Positions 9,052 to 19,839 of a stretch of DNA of 64,000 nucleotides are shown here, one piece after another. The stretch comes from Flavobacterium pectinovorum (GTDB taxonomy: Bacteria > Bacteroidota > Bacteroidia > Flavobacteriales > Flavobacteriaceae). Under the pieces are notes generated by a model. It had not been told where the DNA came from. It saw nothing but the letters and a program-made list of their open reading frames with translations, and searched no databases. The first letter of the stretch is position 1. The number at the start of each line of letters is the position of its first letter. The translations under genes were made by a program, and so were the position numbers. Location: NCBI RefSeq assembly GCF_022802975.1, contig NZ_JAFEVZ010000009.1:124001-188000 (forward strand), read 5' to 3'.

Positions 9052-9381
9052 AGCGACTTCTAAATGCTAATATTGAGTAAAGAATAATTTCTGAACAGTT
9101 TTTCTTCTGCGCTTTGAGTATTTTTCAATGTTTCTTCAAAATCTAAAAATTTTATTCAAAAATCTCTTTAGAACTTTCTGTTTTACGCTTCATTTAGATT
9201 CAAAATTAAAATTTTCAAGTTTAAAGCTTTTATTTATATTAAAATTTTACATTTAGTATGTAAATTGCTTTTTTTGATTGATATTTGTAATTGATATTGT
9301 TATTTGTGTTTTTCAATTGTAACTAATACTTCATCTTTGCCCTATCAAAATAAAATTAAAAAAAAATAAAAATATAGAATT
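9052..9381. other. 330-base intergenic region before asnB
   Basis: A+T-rich sequence without a credible reading frame or strong hairpin. CATCTTTG at about 9331-9338 is a possible -7 box for asnB, but no TTG lies at the usual distance upstream. No RNA gene is recognisable. Confidence 0.4.
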
Positions 9382-11055
9382 ATGTGTGGAATCGTATGTG
9401 CCTTTGATCTAAAACAAAAAGCAGAAACCTTAAGACCTCAAGTATTAGAAATGTCTAAAATCATTCGTCACCGCGGACCGGACTGGAGCGGTATTTACAG
9501 TAATGATAAAGCGATTCTTTCTCATGAGCGTTTGGCAATTGTTGATCCTGCTTCTGGAAAACAGCCATTGTTTACTGAAGATAAAAAATTGGTTTTGGCT
9601 GCAAATGGCGAAATCTACAACCACAGAGAATTACGTAAACAATTTGAAGGAAAATATAACTTTCAGACAGAAAGTGACTGCGAAGTTATTCTTGCTCTTT
9701 ACAGAGAAAAAGGACCACATTTTGTAGATGAAATGAACGGAATCTTCGGTTTTGCGATTTATGATGTTGATAAAGATGAATATTTTGTGGCTCGTGACCA
9801 CATGGGAATTATTCCATTGTACATTGGTTGGGATCAGCACGGAACTTTCTATGTAGCTTCTGAATTGAAAGCTTTAGAAGGATACTGTACAAAAATTGAA
9901 TTATTCCCTCCAGGGCATTATATGACAAGTAAAGATGGTGAATTTGTACAATGGTACAAAAGAGACTGGACGGAATATGATGCTGTAAAAGACAACGAAA
10001 CAAGTATTCCTGCTATTAAAGAAGCTTTAGAAGCAGCGGTTCACAGACAATTAATGAGTGATGTTCCTTACGGAGTTTTACTTTCAGGTGGTTTAGATTC
10101 TTCTATTACTTCGGCTGTAGCCAAAAAATTTGCTCAAAAACGTATTGAGTCTGATGACACTACAGATGCCTGGTATCCACAATTACACTCTTTCTCAGTT
10201 GGTTTGGAAGGTTCACCTGATTTAGCGGCAGCGAGAAAAGTAGCAGATCATATCGGAACGATTCACCATGAAATTAAATTTACTATTCAGGAAGGTTTAG
10301 ATGCGGTTCGTGATGTAATTTACAACCTTGAAACTTATGATGTAACTACGGTTAGAGCGTCAACTCCAATGTGGTTAATGGCAAGAGTTATCAAATCTAT
10401 GGGGATCAAAATGGTTCTTTCTGGTGAAGGTGCAGATGAGTTATTTGGAGGATATTTATACTTTCACAAAGCGCCAAACGCAAGAGAATTTCACGAAGAA
10501 AACGTTCGTAAATTAGGAAAACTTCACATGTATGACTGTTTACGTGCAAACAAAAGTTTAGCAGCTTGGGGAATCGAAGGACGTGTTCCTTTCTTAGATA
10601 AAGAATTTATGGATGTTGCCATGCGCATCAAACCTCAGGATAAAATGATCAACAAAGAACACCCAATGGAAAAATGGGTAGTTCGTAAAGCTTTTGAAGA
10701 TATGTTGCCGGAAAGTGTAGCATGGAGACAAAAAGAACAATTCTCTGATGGAGTAGGATACAGCTGGATCGATACTTTGAAAGAAGTGGTAGCCAGAGAA
10801 GTTTCAGACGAGCAATTGGCAAATGCGAGATTCAAATTCCCGTTACAGACTCCAACTTCAAAAGAAGAATACTACTATCGTTCAATATTCACTGAGCATT
10901 TCCCAAGTGATGCAGCAGCATTATGTGTCCCTCAGGAGGCAAGTGTGGCTTGTAGTACAAAAATTGCTTTGGAGTGGGATGAGGCTTTCAAAAACATGAA
11001 CGATCCTTCAGGAAGAGCGGTTGCAAGTGTACACGATGATGCTTATCAAAAATAA
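9382..11055 (+). CDS. asnB: Asparagine synthetase B, glutamine-hydrolysing
   Basis: A 557-residue protein close to the length of E. coli AsnB (554). Met1 is followed by the nucleophile Cys2 (MCGIVCAFD), which becomes the N-terminal residue after processing. The glutaminase pocket motifs RHRGPDWSGI, HERLAIVD, NGEIYNH and SDCEVI are all present. The synthetase PP-loop SGGLDSS begins near residue 235. The enzyme makes asparagine from aspartate, ATP and glutamine in the cytoplasm. A strong terminator separates it from a second, related gene downstream. Nothing is missing or unusual in this copy. Confidence 0.95.
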   Translation: MCGIVCAFDLKQKAETLRPQVLEMSKIIRHRGPDWSGIYSNDKAILSHERLAIVDPASGKQPLFTEDKKLVLAANGEIYNHRELRKQFEGKYNFQTESDCEVILALYREKGPHFVDEMNGIFGFAIYDVDKDEYFVARDHMGIIPLYIGWDQHGTFYVASELKALEGYCTKIELFPPGHYMTSKDGEFVQWYKRDWTEYDAVKDNETSIPAIKEALEAAVHRQLMSDVPYGVLLSGGLDSSITSAVAKKFAQKRIESDDTTDAWYPQLHSFSVGLEGSPDLAAARKVADHIGTIHHEIKFTIQEGLDAVRDVIYNLETYDVTTVRASTPMWLMARVIKSMGIKMVLSGEGADELFGGYLYFHKAPNAREFHEENVRKLGKLHMYDCLRANKSLAAWGIEGRVPFLDKEFMDVAMRIKPQDKMINKEHPMEKWVVRKAFEDMLPESVAWRQKEQFSDGVGYSWIDTLKEVVAREVSDEQLANARFKFPLQTPTSKEEYYYRSIFTEHFPSDAAALCVPQEASVACSTKIALEWDEAFKNMNDPSGRAVASVHDDAYQK

Positions 11056-11084
11056 TAAAGTTTAATTTAGGGCTTAATATTACA

Positions 11085-11113
11085 GAAAACGTTCTCTCTG
11101 AGAACGTTTTTCT
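11085..11113 (+). terminator. Intrinsic terminator after asnB
   Basis: Stem GAAAACGTTCTC / GAGAACGTTTTT with a three-base loop, followed by a T-rich run. It implies that the following paralogue has its own promoter. Confidence 0.85.
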
Positions 11114-11268
11114 TGGTTTATAAAACTACCTTAATAATTTTATTTTGTGAGTTTAATTATTTGGGAGTTAAATGTTTATTTGAATTTTTTATATTTGGCT
11201 TTTGCTGAAAGAAGAAATTTTTGAGAATTAAGGAAAAAGAATAGAATATACAATAAAAAAAGAATAGT

Positions 11269-12885
11269 ATGGGTGGAATATTAGCTGTTATAGGCAAAGG
11301 AAAAGACCCGCAGCTCGTAAAAGAACTTTCGAACAGAATGTCGCATCGGGGTGTTGATGAAAGCGATTTACAGATTATGGAAAATGGCAGCATTTTAGCC
11401 AGTGAACGTATGTCTATTATGGATTTACATTCAGGGAAGCAGCCAATTCAGGGTTCAAAAAAAGCGTGGATGGTTCATAATGGAGAAATTTATAATCATC
11501 AGGAATTAAGGGATGGAATTTTAAAGTACCACACATTCAAAACAAAATCAGATTCGGAAGTAATAGTTCATTTATACGAAGAATTTGGTTATGATTTTTG
11601 TAATTTACTGGATGGGGATTTTGCATTTGTAGTTGTTGATGGCGATGATTATATTGCCGGAAGAGATCCTGTAGGTGTCAAGCCTTTGTATTATGGACTA
11701 GACGAAAGAGGAAGAATTTATTTTTCTTCCGAAATGAAATCAATTGCGGATCAGTGTAAGTCATTTTCGACTTTTCCTCCGGGCCATTATTATACGGCAA
11801 AAACAGGTTTTGTTAAATATTATGAGCCTGAATATGAGGAGTATGAAAATGCGAATCAGCCACTTGATTTAGATTTGATAAGAGAATCCTTGATTGAATC
11901 TACCCGTAAACGTTTAATGGGTAATGTGCCGGTTGGAGTATTGTTGTCCGGAGGTTTAGACTCATCTTTGACTTCAGCTATTGCATCGAGATTATTAGCT
12001 GGAAGCAAAGAAAAATTACATTCATTCTCTATAGGTTTAGATGCTGATGCTCCCGATAATATTGCGGCAAGAAAAGCAGCGGAATTCTTAGGTACCCAGC
12101 ATCATGAAATTCATTTTACCGTTGAAGAGGGAGTTGAGATTTTAGAAAAACTAATTTACCACATCGAAACGTATGATATTATTTCTGTACGTTCAGGTGT
12201 GCCAATGTATTTGCTGGCAAAAGCGGTAAAGGAGAAAGGTATAAAAGTGATACTTTCGGGAGAAGGAGCTGATGAGGTTTTTGGAGGTCATTTGTATTTT
12301 AGAAATGCGCCGTCTTCAGAAGAATTTCAAAAAGAAACTATCGAAAGGGTTCAGAAATTGTTTACTGCTGATATCTTACGTGCTGATAAATCGACAATGG
12401 CGCATAGTTTAGAAGCCAGGGTTCCGTTTTTGGATAAGGATTTTCTGGATGTAGCAATTCGGATTAAAACAGAAGAAAAACAACCAAAAACGTACGAAGC
12501 AATTGAAAAATATATTTTAAGAAAAGCTTTTGATACGCCTGACGATCCGTATTTGCCTCATGATATTTTATGGAGACAAAAAGAACAGTTTTCAGACGGT
12601 GTAGGTTATGGCTGGGTTAATGGGTTGATTGAATATTGTGCCGCTCAGGTTTCTGATGAGCAATTAGCAGGAGCGACAGTCGAGTTTCCGTACAATTCAC
12701 CAACAACAAAGGAGGCTTATTTATACAGGTCAATTTTTCACAAATACTATCCGCAAGTCAGCTCAGCTCAGACAGTAAGAAAATGGATTCCAAAATGGCA
12801 GGATAATCCGGATCCAAGCGGTAGAGCGAATGCAGCACATTTAAATGCTGATGTTGAGATTGCAAAATCAGGTGTTGTTGTTTAA
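11269..12885 (+). CDS. Asparagine synthetase B paralogue lacking the catalytic cysteine
   Basis: A 538-residue paralogue of the preceding asnB, colinear along its full length. The N-terminus is MGGILAV, so the nucleophile Cys2 is Gly2. RHRGPD has become SHRGVD and HERL has become SERM, while NGEIYNH and SDSEVI are kept. The synthetase half looks intact: PP-loop SGGLDSS begins near residue 227, with SGEGADEVFGG and the C-terminal WRQKEQFSDGVGY. From AsnB biochemistry, loss of this Cys abolishes glutaminase activity but not ammonia-dependent synthesis. It may therefore be an ammonia-dependent enzyme, a regulatory partner of AsnB, or an enzyme for another amidation. The reading frame is undamaged, which argues against simple decay. 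Confidence 0.85.
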   Translation: MGGILAVIGKGKDPQLVKELSNRMSHRGVDESDLQIMENGSILASERMSIMDLHSGKQPIQGSKKAWMVHNGEIYNHQELRDGILKYHTFKTKSDSEVIVHLYEEFGYDFCNLLDGDFAFVVVDGDDYIAGRDPVGVKPLYYGLDERGRIYFSSEMKSIADQCKSFSTFPPGHYYTAKTGFVKYYEPEYEEYENANQPLDLDLIRESLIESTRKRLMGNVPVGVLLSGGLDSSLTSAIASRLLAGSKEKLHSFSIGLDADAPDNIAARKAAEFLGTQHHEIHFTVEEGVEILEKLIYHIETYDIISVRSGVPMYLLAKAVKEKGIKVILSGEGADEVFGGHLYFRNAPSSEEFQKETIERVQKLFTADILRADKSTMAHSLEARVPFLDKDFLDVAIRIKTEEKQPKTYEAIEKYILRKAFDTPDDPYLPHDILWRQKEQFSDGVGYGWVNGLIEYCAAQVSDEQLAGATVEFPYNSPTTKEAYLYRSIFHKYYPQVSSAQTVRKWIPKWQDNPDPSGRANAAHLNADVEIAKSGVVV

Positions 12886-12889
12886 AACT

Positions 12890-13054
12890 AAATTCCAAAT
12901 TCCGATTTGGACTAAATATGTAAAAGCTGAAATACATTCAAGTGTAGTTTCAGTTTTTTTTTTGTAATGATTTTTTAGTTATTGAAGTTTAGGGAAATAT
13001 GATTTTTTATGTTATTCCTATTTTTGGAATTTGGAATTTATGAGTTTGGAATTT
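12890..13054. repeat. AAATTCC/GGAATTT inverted repeat flanking a terminator
   Basis: A perfect 14-bp inverted repeat: AAATTCCAAATTCC at 12890-12903 begins 4 bases after the stop of the Cys-less asnB gene, and GGAATTTGGAATTT lies at 13026-13039. An extra TTTGGAATTT follows at 13045-13054. It has the same layout as other short-unit inverted repeats in the window, but a different unit. Confidence 0.6.
12927..12963 (+). terminator. Intrinsic terminator after the Cys-less asnB
   Basis: The stem CTGAAA-TACA / TGTA-G-TTTCAG, with one bulged G, is followed by ten T residues. Confidence 0.7.
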
Positions 13055-13107
13055 AAAGATAGGTTTAGGATTGATTTTTTTATGATTTTTGATAATTGTG
13101 TTAATAA

Positions 13108-15144
<2,037 letters not shown>

Positions 15145-15208
15145 ATGCCCGAATGATTTTTTTAAGACTTGTGAAGAGTCTCAATTAAAATTTCTAAAAA
15201 GAAAAACA

Positions 15209-15237
15209 TTTGACCAGTTAAGTGTTTAGCAATTTTG
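15209..15237 (+). promoter_or_regulatory. Candidate promoter of mdh
   Basis: TTTG (15209-15212) and CAATTTTG (15230-15237) with a 17-base spacer, one mismatch to TAnnTTTG, located 45 bases before the mdh start codon. Confidence 0.45.
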
Positions 15238-15282
15238 TAAATTGAACCTAAAAATTAATTAATAACCAATAAAGTATAAAAT

Positions 15283-16218
15283 ATGAAAGTTACCATTGTA
15301 GGAGCAGGAAATGTTGGAGCCACTTGTGCGGATGTTATTTCTTATAGAGGAATAGCCAGCGAAGTAGTATTGTTGGATATTAAAGAAGGTTTTGCCGAAG
15401 GGAAAGCGTTGGATATTATGCAATGTGCTACAAACACGGGTTTTAATACTCATGTGTCAGGTGTTACAAATGATTATTCCAAAACCGCAGGAAGTGATGT
15501 TGTTGTGATTACTTCAGGTATCCCAAGAAAACCCGGAATGACTCGTGAAGAGTTAATAGGTATTAATGCAGGAATTGTAAAAAAGGTTGCTGAAAATGTG
15601 TTGAAATATTCGCCTAATACGATTATTGTTATGGTTTCTAATCCAATGGATACTATGACTTATCTGGCATTAAAGTCTACAGGTTTGCCAAAAAACAGAA
15701 TTATTGGGATGGGGGGAGCGTTAGACAGTTCCCGATTCAGGACTTATCTTTCTTTGGCTTTAGATAAACCGGCAAATGATATTTCTGCAATGGTAATTGG
15801 TGGTCACGGTGATACAACCATGATTCCGTTAACCCGTTTGGCATCTTATAATGGAATACCGGTTACTGAATTTCTTTCAGAAGAAGTGTTGAAAAAAGTA
15901 GCTGCTGATACAATGGTTGGAGGTGCTACACTTACAGGACTGTTAGGAACATCAGCATGGTATGCTCCGGGAGCTTCAGTAGCATTTTTGGTTGACAGTA
16001 TTTTGAATGATCAAAAGAAAATGATTGCCTGTTCAGTCTTTATTGAAGGAGAGTATGGGCAAAGCGATATATGTATTGGGGTGCCGTGTATAATTGGTAA
16101 AAACGGTGTTGAGCAAATTTTAGAAATTCATTTAAATGAAGAAGAGAAGGCTTTGTTTGCTAAAAGTGCAGATGCAGTTAGGAGTATGAATGACGCTCTA
16201 AAATCGATTTTAACATAA
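15283..16218 (+). CDS. mdh: Malate dehydrogenase (NAD-dependent)
   Basis: A 311-residue LDH/MDH-superfamily enzyme that interconverts malate and oxaloacetate in the TCA cycle. It has the Rossmann GAGNVG motif (7-12), the NAD-binding aspartate in LLDIKEG, and the substrate loop SGIPRKPGMTREE with Arg82 and Arg88. Arg82 at that loop position marks malate rather than lactate specificity. Arg151 in LDSSRFR and catalytic His175 in GGHGDTT are present. The length matches the LDH-like MDH class of Bacteroidota. A terminator follows, so the gene is probably transcribed alone. Confidence 0.95.
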   Translation: MKVTIVGAGNVGATCADVISYRGIASEVVLLDIKEGFAEGKALDIMQCATNTGFNTHVSGVTNDYSKTAGSDVVVITSGIPRKPGMTREELIGINAGIVKKVAENVLKYSPNTIIVMVSNPMDTMTYLALKSTGLPKNRIIGMGGALDSSRFRTYLSLALDKPANDISAMVIGGHGDTTMIPLTRLASYNGIPVTEFLSEEVLKKVAADTMVGGATLTGLLGTSAWYAPGASVAFLVDSILNDQKKMIACSVFIEGEYGQSDICIGVPCIIGKNGVEQILEIHLNEEEKALFAKSADAVRSMNDALKSILT

Positions 16219-16237
16219 AGATTTTCGAAAAAAAAGA

Positions 16238-16268
16238 AAAAGGCTGCACTTTTGCAGTCTTTTTTTTG
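16238..16268 (+). terminator. Intrinsic terminator after mdh
   Basis: The stem AGGCTGC / GCAGTCT with one G-U pair is followed by eight T residues. Confidence 0.8.
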
Positions 16269-16286
16269 AGATTAATTAATAAATAA

Positions 16287-16318
16287 ATTGTTTAATCTTT
16301 TCGAGAATTATATATTTG
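16287..16318 (+). promoter_or_regulatory. Promoter of secDF
   Basis: TTG (16288-16290), a 20-base spacer and a perfect TATATTTG (16311-16318): the clearest Bacteroidota promoter in the window. It leaves a leader of about 120 bases before secDF, including the 12-base palindrome TCGTGATCACGA at about 16344-16355. Confidence 0.7.
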
Positions 16319-16445
16319 CTCGGTTTAAAAAAAATGTTGTAATTCGTGATCACGATTTTTTAGTTTTAAAAACTCATGTCAGGGCTTATTTTATGGGAAT
16401 TTAAAGCAAAAACAAACAATAAAACATAATTAATTTTTAGTAATA

Positions 16446-19418
16446 ATGCAGAATAAAGGACTTATTAAATTTTTCGCAATTCTATTTGCATTGGTAAGTA
16501 TTTACCAACTTTCTTTCACCTTTGTGGCAAATAATGTCAAAGAAGGAGCTAAAGCTTTTGCAGGAGATAATCCTGATAAAGAGCTAAAATATTTAGATTC
16601 TATTGGTAAAGAAAAAGTATTGAATCTTGGTTTTACAGATTTTACTTATAATGAAGTAAAAAACAAACAATTAAATAAGGGTCTTGACTTAGAAGGAGGA
16701 ATCAACGTTATTCTTCAAATTTCTATTAAAGATGTTTTGAAAGGTTTGGCTAACAATTCTAAAAACCCGGTATTTAATAAATCATTAGCTGATGCAAGTG
16801 CGAATTTAGAAGGAAATAAAACCTATTTAAATAAGTTTTTTGAAGCTTTTGAAGCAAATTCAAAAGGAAGTGTAAAATTGGCTTCACCTGATATTTTTGC
16901 AAACAGAAGTTTACAGGGAGATGGTGGTATTGATTTTCAAATGTCAGATGCTCAGGCTCAAAAAGTAATTAAAAGAAAAGTTGATGAGTCTGTAGAAAGT
17001 GCTTTTAAAGTATTAAGAGAGCGTATCGATAAATTTGGTGTTACTCAGCCAAATGTTCAAAAATTAGGAGAAACAGGAAGAATCTTAGTAGAACTTCCGG
17101 GTGCTAAAGATGTTGACAGAATTAAAAAATTATTAGGAGGAAAAGCTCAATTAGAGTTTTGGGAAACTTTTAAAATTGAAGAAATCGGAAACTTTTTAGT
17201 TGCTACTAATGAAGCTTTAAAAAAGACTGAAGTTAAAATAACAGAAACTAAAACTGTTGTTAAAGATTCATTGAATGCATTATTAACTGATACAGCTAAA
17301 GATTCAGCTGATACTAAGAAAGGAAATAATCCATTATTTGATAAAATGCTTGGTCAGGGTGGTGGACCTGTTTTGGGTTACTTTGCGCCAAAAGATACCG
17401 CAGTAGTTAACGAGTACTTTAAAAGACCTGAAATCAGAATTTTATTGGCTGCAGACCAGCACAATGCAAAATTTGTATGGAGCAAGCCAACTACTACAAA
17501 AGATGCTAAAGGAAAAGATATTGAAGCTGTAGAATTATACGCTTTAAAAGGAAACAGAGATAATGCTCCTGCTATGAGTGGTGGTGTTGTTACAGATGCA
17601 AAAGATACTTTCGACCAATTAGGAAAACCGGCTGTTTCTATGCAAATGAACAGTCAGGGAGCTAAAATCTGGGAAGAACTAACAGGAAGAGCTTTTTCTC
17701 AAAAAAGTTATATCGCTATTGTTTTGGATAATGTAGTTTATTCTGCACCAGGAGTTACAAGCGGACCAATTGCAGGAGGAAGATCTGAAATTACAGGTTC
17801 TTTTGATGTGGCTGAAACTAAAGATTTAGCTAACGTTTTAAATGCAGGTAAATTACCGGCTTCTGCAGACATTATTCAGTCAACTGTTGTAGGGCCATCT
17901 TTAGGTCAGGCAGCTATTGATGCTGGTACAGTTTCATCTGTATTAGGATTTTTATTAGTTTGTTTATGGATGGTGTTCTATTATGGTAAGGCAGGTTGGT
18001 ATGCAAACCTTGCATTATTATTAAACTTACTTTTCCTTTTCGGAATTATGGCAAGTTTTGGTTTTGTATTGACATTACCAGGTATTGCAGGTATCGTATT
18101 GACATTGGGTACAGCGGTAGATGCGAACATTATTATATTTGAAAGAGCAAAAGAAGAATTGCGTGAAGGTAAATCATTATCTGAAGCAGTTGCTGCTTCT
18201 TACGGATGGCATGGTGCAATGCGTTCTATTATTGATGCAAACGTAACTCACGTTTTAACCGGAGCGATCTTATTTATCTTTGGAACAGGTCCAATCAAAG
18301 GTTTTGCTTTAACATTACTTATTGGTATTGTAACTTCATTGTTTACATCTATCTTTATTGCCAGAATTTTCATTGACAGAAACATTGCCGGAAAAGGAGA
18401 TTTAACTTTCTCTACAAATATCACTAAAAACTGGTTTACTAATTTCCACTACGACTTTATTAAAGTGAAAAAATTCACTTATATTTTCTCTTCTATTGTA
18501 ACAGTTGTGAGTTTGGTTTCTATATTCTTCGTTAACGGATTAGATGAAGGTGTTGATTTTGTTGGAGGTAGAACGTTTCAGGTTAAATTTGAAAAACCTG
18601 TAGATGCTACAGTTGTTGCTGATGAATTATCTGCGGCTTTCGCAACTCCTGTTGAGGCTAAAATTTTAGGTGATGATGATCAGTTGAAAATCACTACTAA
18701 ATATAAAATTAAAGAAGATGGTATAGCTGTCGATGAAGAAGTAAATCAAAAGTTATATAAAGCATTAGCGAAATATTTCCCTAATGTTACTTATGAAAAA
18801 TTTACAAACACTTATGATGGTAAAAGAATAGGAGTTTTACAGGCATCAAAAGTAGGAGCTTCGATCTCTGAGGATATCAAAACTAACTCATATTGGGCAG
18901 TTCTTGGAGCAATGGCAGTTATCTTCTTATATTTGATGGTATCTTTCCGTAAATGGCAGTATTCATTAGGTGCGATTGCAGCTGTTGCTCATGACGTAAT
19001 CTTTGTATTAGGAATTTATTCTTTATGTTATAAATTCATGCCTTTCCACATGGAAATGGATCAGCACTTTATCGCTGCGATTCTTACGGTTATTGGTTAC
19101 TCTATGAACGATACTGTAATTGTATTCGACAGAGTTAGAGAATTTATTATAGGAAACCGTAAAGGAAATTTTGAAGATATCGTAAATGCTTCTATTAATA
19201 CTACTTTATCCAGAACCTTGAATACTTCATTAATGATGATTATTGTATTGTTAACAATGTTTATTTTTGGTGGAGAATCAATTAGAGGATTTATCTTTGC
19301 AATGTTAATTGGTATTGTTGTAGGTACTTATTCGTCATTATTTATCGCTACACCCGTTTTGGTTGATACGATTTCTTCTGATGAGAAACATATAATTGAA
19401 GACAAACATAATAACTAA
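16446..19418 (+). CDS. secDF: Fused protein translocase subunit SecDF
   Basis: A 990-residue single-chain SecD-SecF fusion, the usual form in Bacteroidota. The N-terminal membrane segment is followed by the SecD P1 domain (LNKGLDLEGGINVILQ, residues about 77-92), and then six SecD transmembrane helices with LTLGTAVDANIIIFERAKEE. The SecF half starts near residue 655 (GLDEGVDFVGGRTFQVKF) and contains the helix-4 motif TVIGYSMNDTVIVFDRVRE. The complex uses the proton gradient to aid late steps of Sec export and feeds substrates to later secretion systems, including T9SS. The gene has a long leader, its own promoter and its own terminator. Confidence 0.95.
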   Translation: MQNKGLIKFFAILFALVSIYQLSFTFVANNVKEGAKAFAGDNPDKELKYLDSIGKEKVLNLGFTDFTYNEVKNKQLNKGLDLEGGINVILQISIKDVLKGLANNSKNPVFNKSLADASANLEGNKTYLNKFFEAFEANSKGSVKLASPDIFANRSLQGDGGIDFQMSDAQAQKVIKRKVDESVESAFKVLRERIDKFGVTQPNVQKLGETGRILVELPGAKDVDRIKKLLGGKAQLEFWETFKIEEIGNFLVATNEALKKTEVKITETKTVVKDSLNALLTDTAKDSADTKKGNNPLFDKMLGQGGGPVLGYFAPKDTAVVNEYFKRPEIRILLAADQHNAKFVWSKPTTTKDAKGKDIEAVELYALKGNRDNAPAMSGGVVTDAKDTFDQLGKPAVSMQMNSQGAKIWEELTGRAFSQKSYIAIVLDNVVYSAPGVTSGPIAGGRSEITGSFDVAETKDLANVLNAGKLPASADIIQSTVVGPSLGQAAIDAGTVSSVLGFLLVCLWMVFYYGKAGWYANLALLLNLLFLFGIMASFGFVLTLPGIAGIVLTLGTAVDANIIIFERAKEELREGKSLSEAVAASYGWHGAMRSIIDANVTHVLTGAILFIFGTGPIKGFALTLLIGIVTSLFTSIFIARIFIDRNIAGKGDLTFSTNITKNWFTNFHYDFIKVKKFTYIFSSIVTVVSLVSIFFVNGLDEGVDFVGGRTFQVKFEKPVDATVVADELSAAFATPVEAKILGDDDQLKITTKYKIKEDGIAVDEEVNQKLYKALAKYFPNVTYEKFTNTYDGKRIGVLQASKVGASISEDIKTNSYWAVLGAMAVIFLYLMVSFRKWQYSLGAIAAVAHDVIFVLGIYSLCYKFMPFHMEMDQHFIAAILTVIGYSMNDTVIVFDRVREFIIGNRKGNFEDIVNASINTTLSRTLNTSLMMIIVLLTMFIFGGESIRGFIFAMLIGIVVGTYSSLFIATPVLVDTISSDEKHIIEDKHNN

Positions 19419-19435
19419 TTTTAGTTTGACATATT

Positions 19436-19468
19436 AAAAGATCCAGTGAAAGCTGGATCTTTTTTTTT
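19436..19468 (+). terminator. Intrinsic terminator after secDF
   Basis: The stem AAAAGATCCAG / CTGGATCTTTT with loop TGAAAG is followed by a T run. Confidence 0.9.
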
Positions 19469-19626
19469 GCGATAAATTGAAGTTTTTTTGTTTTGGTATT
19501 GACCTGAATCGGTTATTCAAAAAAACACCTTGTATTGATACCTACAAAGCTGAACTCGATTATTATTTTTTGGAGCAGAAAGATTAGGGTTTTTATGCTT
19601 TCTTCTGAAAAATAGATTTTTAATTT

Positions 19627-19696
19627 AGCCCTGATTGGAGCGGTATCCTTTTTCTGGTTCCTTTAACCAGAAAAAGATATAGCGGACAGCAGGACT
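19627..19696 (+). ncRNA. Structured RNA candidate resembling the Flavo-1 motif
   Basis: The outer stem pairs AGCCCTG (19627-19633) with CAGGACT (19690-19696), with one mismatch. The inner stem is a perfect 12-bp CTTTTTCTGGTT (19648-19659) / AACCAGAAAAAG (19665-19676) with a 5-base loop. Between them is a purine-rich internal loop with GGAGCGGTAT on one side and TATAGCGGA on the other. This layout matches what I remember of the Flavo-1 RNA found in flavobacterial intergenic regions. The 420-base gap between secDF and lgt holds no gene. It lies between two terminators, so it should be an independent transcript or a processed piece. Strand was chosen from the usual motif orientation. The function of this RNA class is unknown. 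Confidence 0.6.
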
Positions 19697-19786
19697 GAAA
19701 GTTTCTTATGAAAAGAATACTTCTGCTTCTAAAAGGGACTGTAGACAGAATTAAAATGAAGTTTAAAATTAAAGTATAGAGTAAAA

Positions 19787-19819
19787 AAATACCCAATACT
19801 TTTGAGTATTGAGTATTTT
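19787..19819. terminator. Hairpin terminator downstream of lgt
   Basis: The stem AAATACCCAATACT / AGTATTGAGTATTT with loop TTTG and A/T tracts on both sides can terminate lgt on the minus strand or transcripts from the RNA region on the plus strand. Confidence 0.75.
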
Positions 19820-19839
19820 ATATATTGATTAAACCTGAT

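Noticed and set aside
16376..16429. 17-codon frame before secDF as a SecM/VemP-like arrest peptide
   Set aside because: It is far shorter than known arrest peptides, has no signal sequence and shows no ribosome-binding context; mentioned only as part of the leader.
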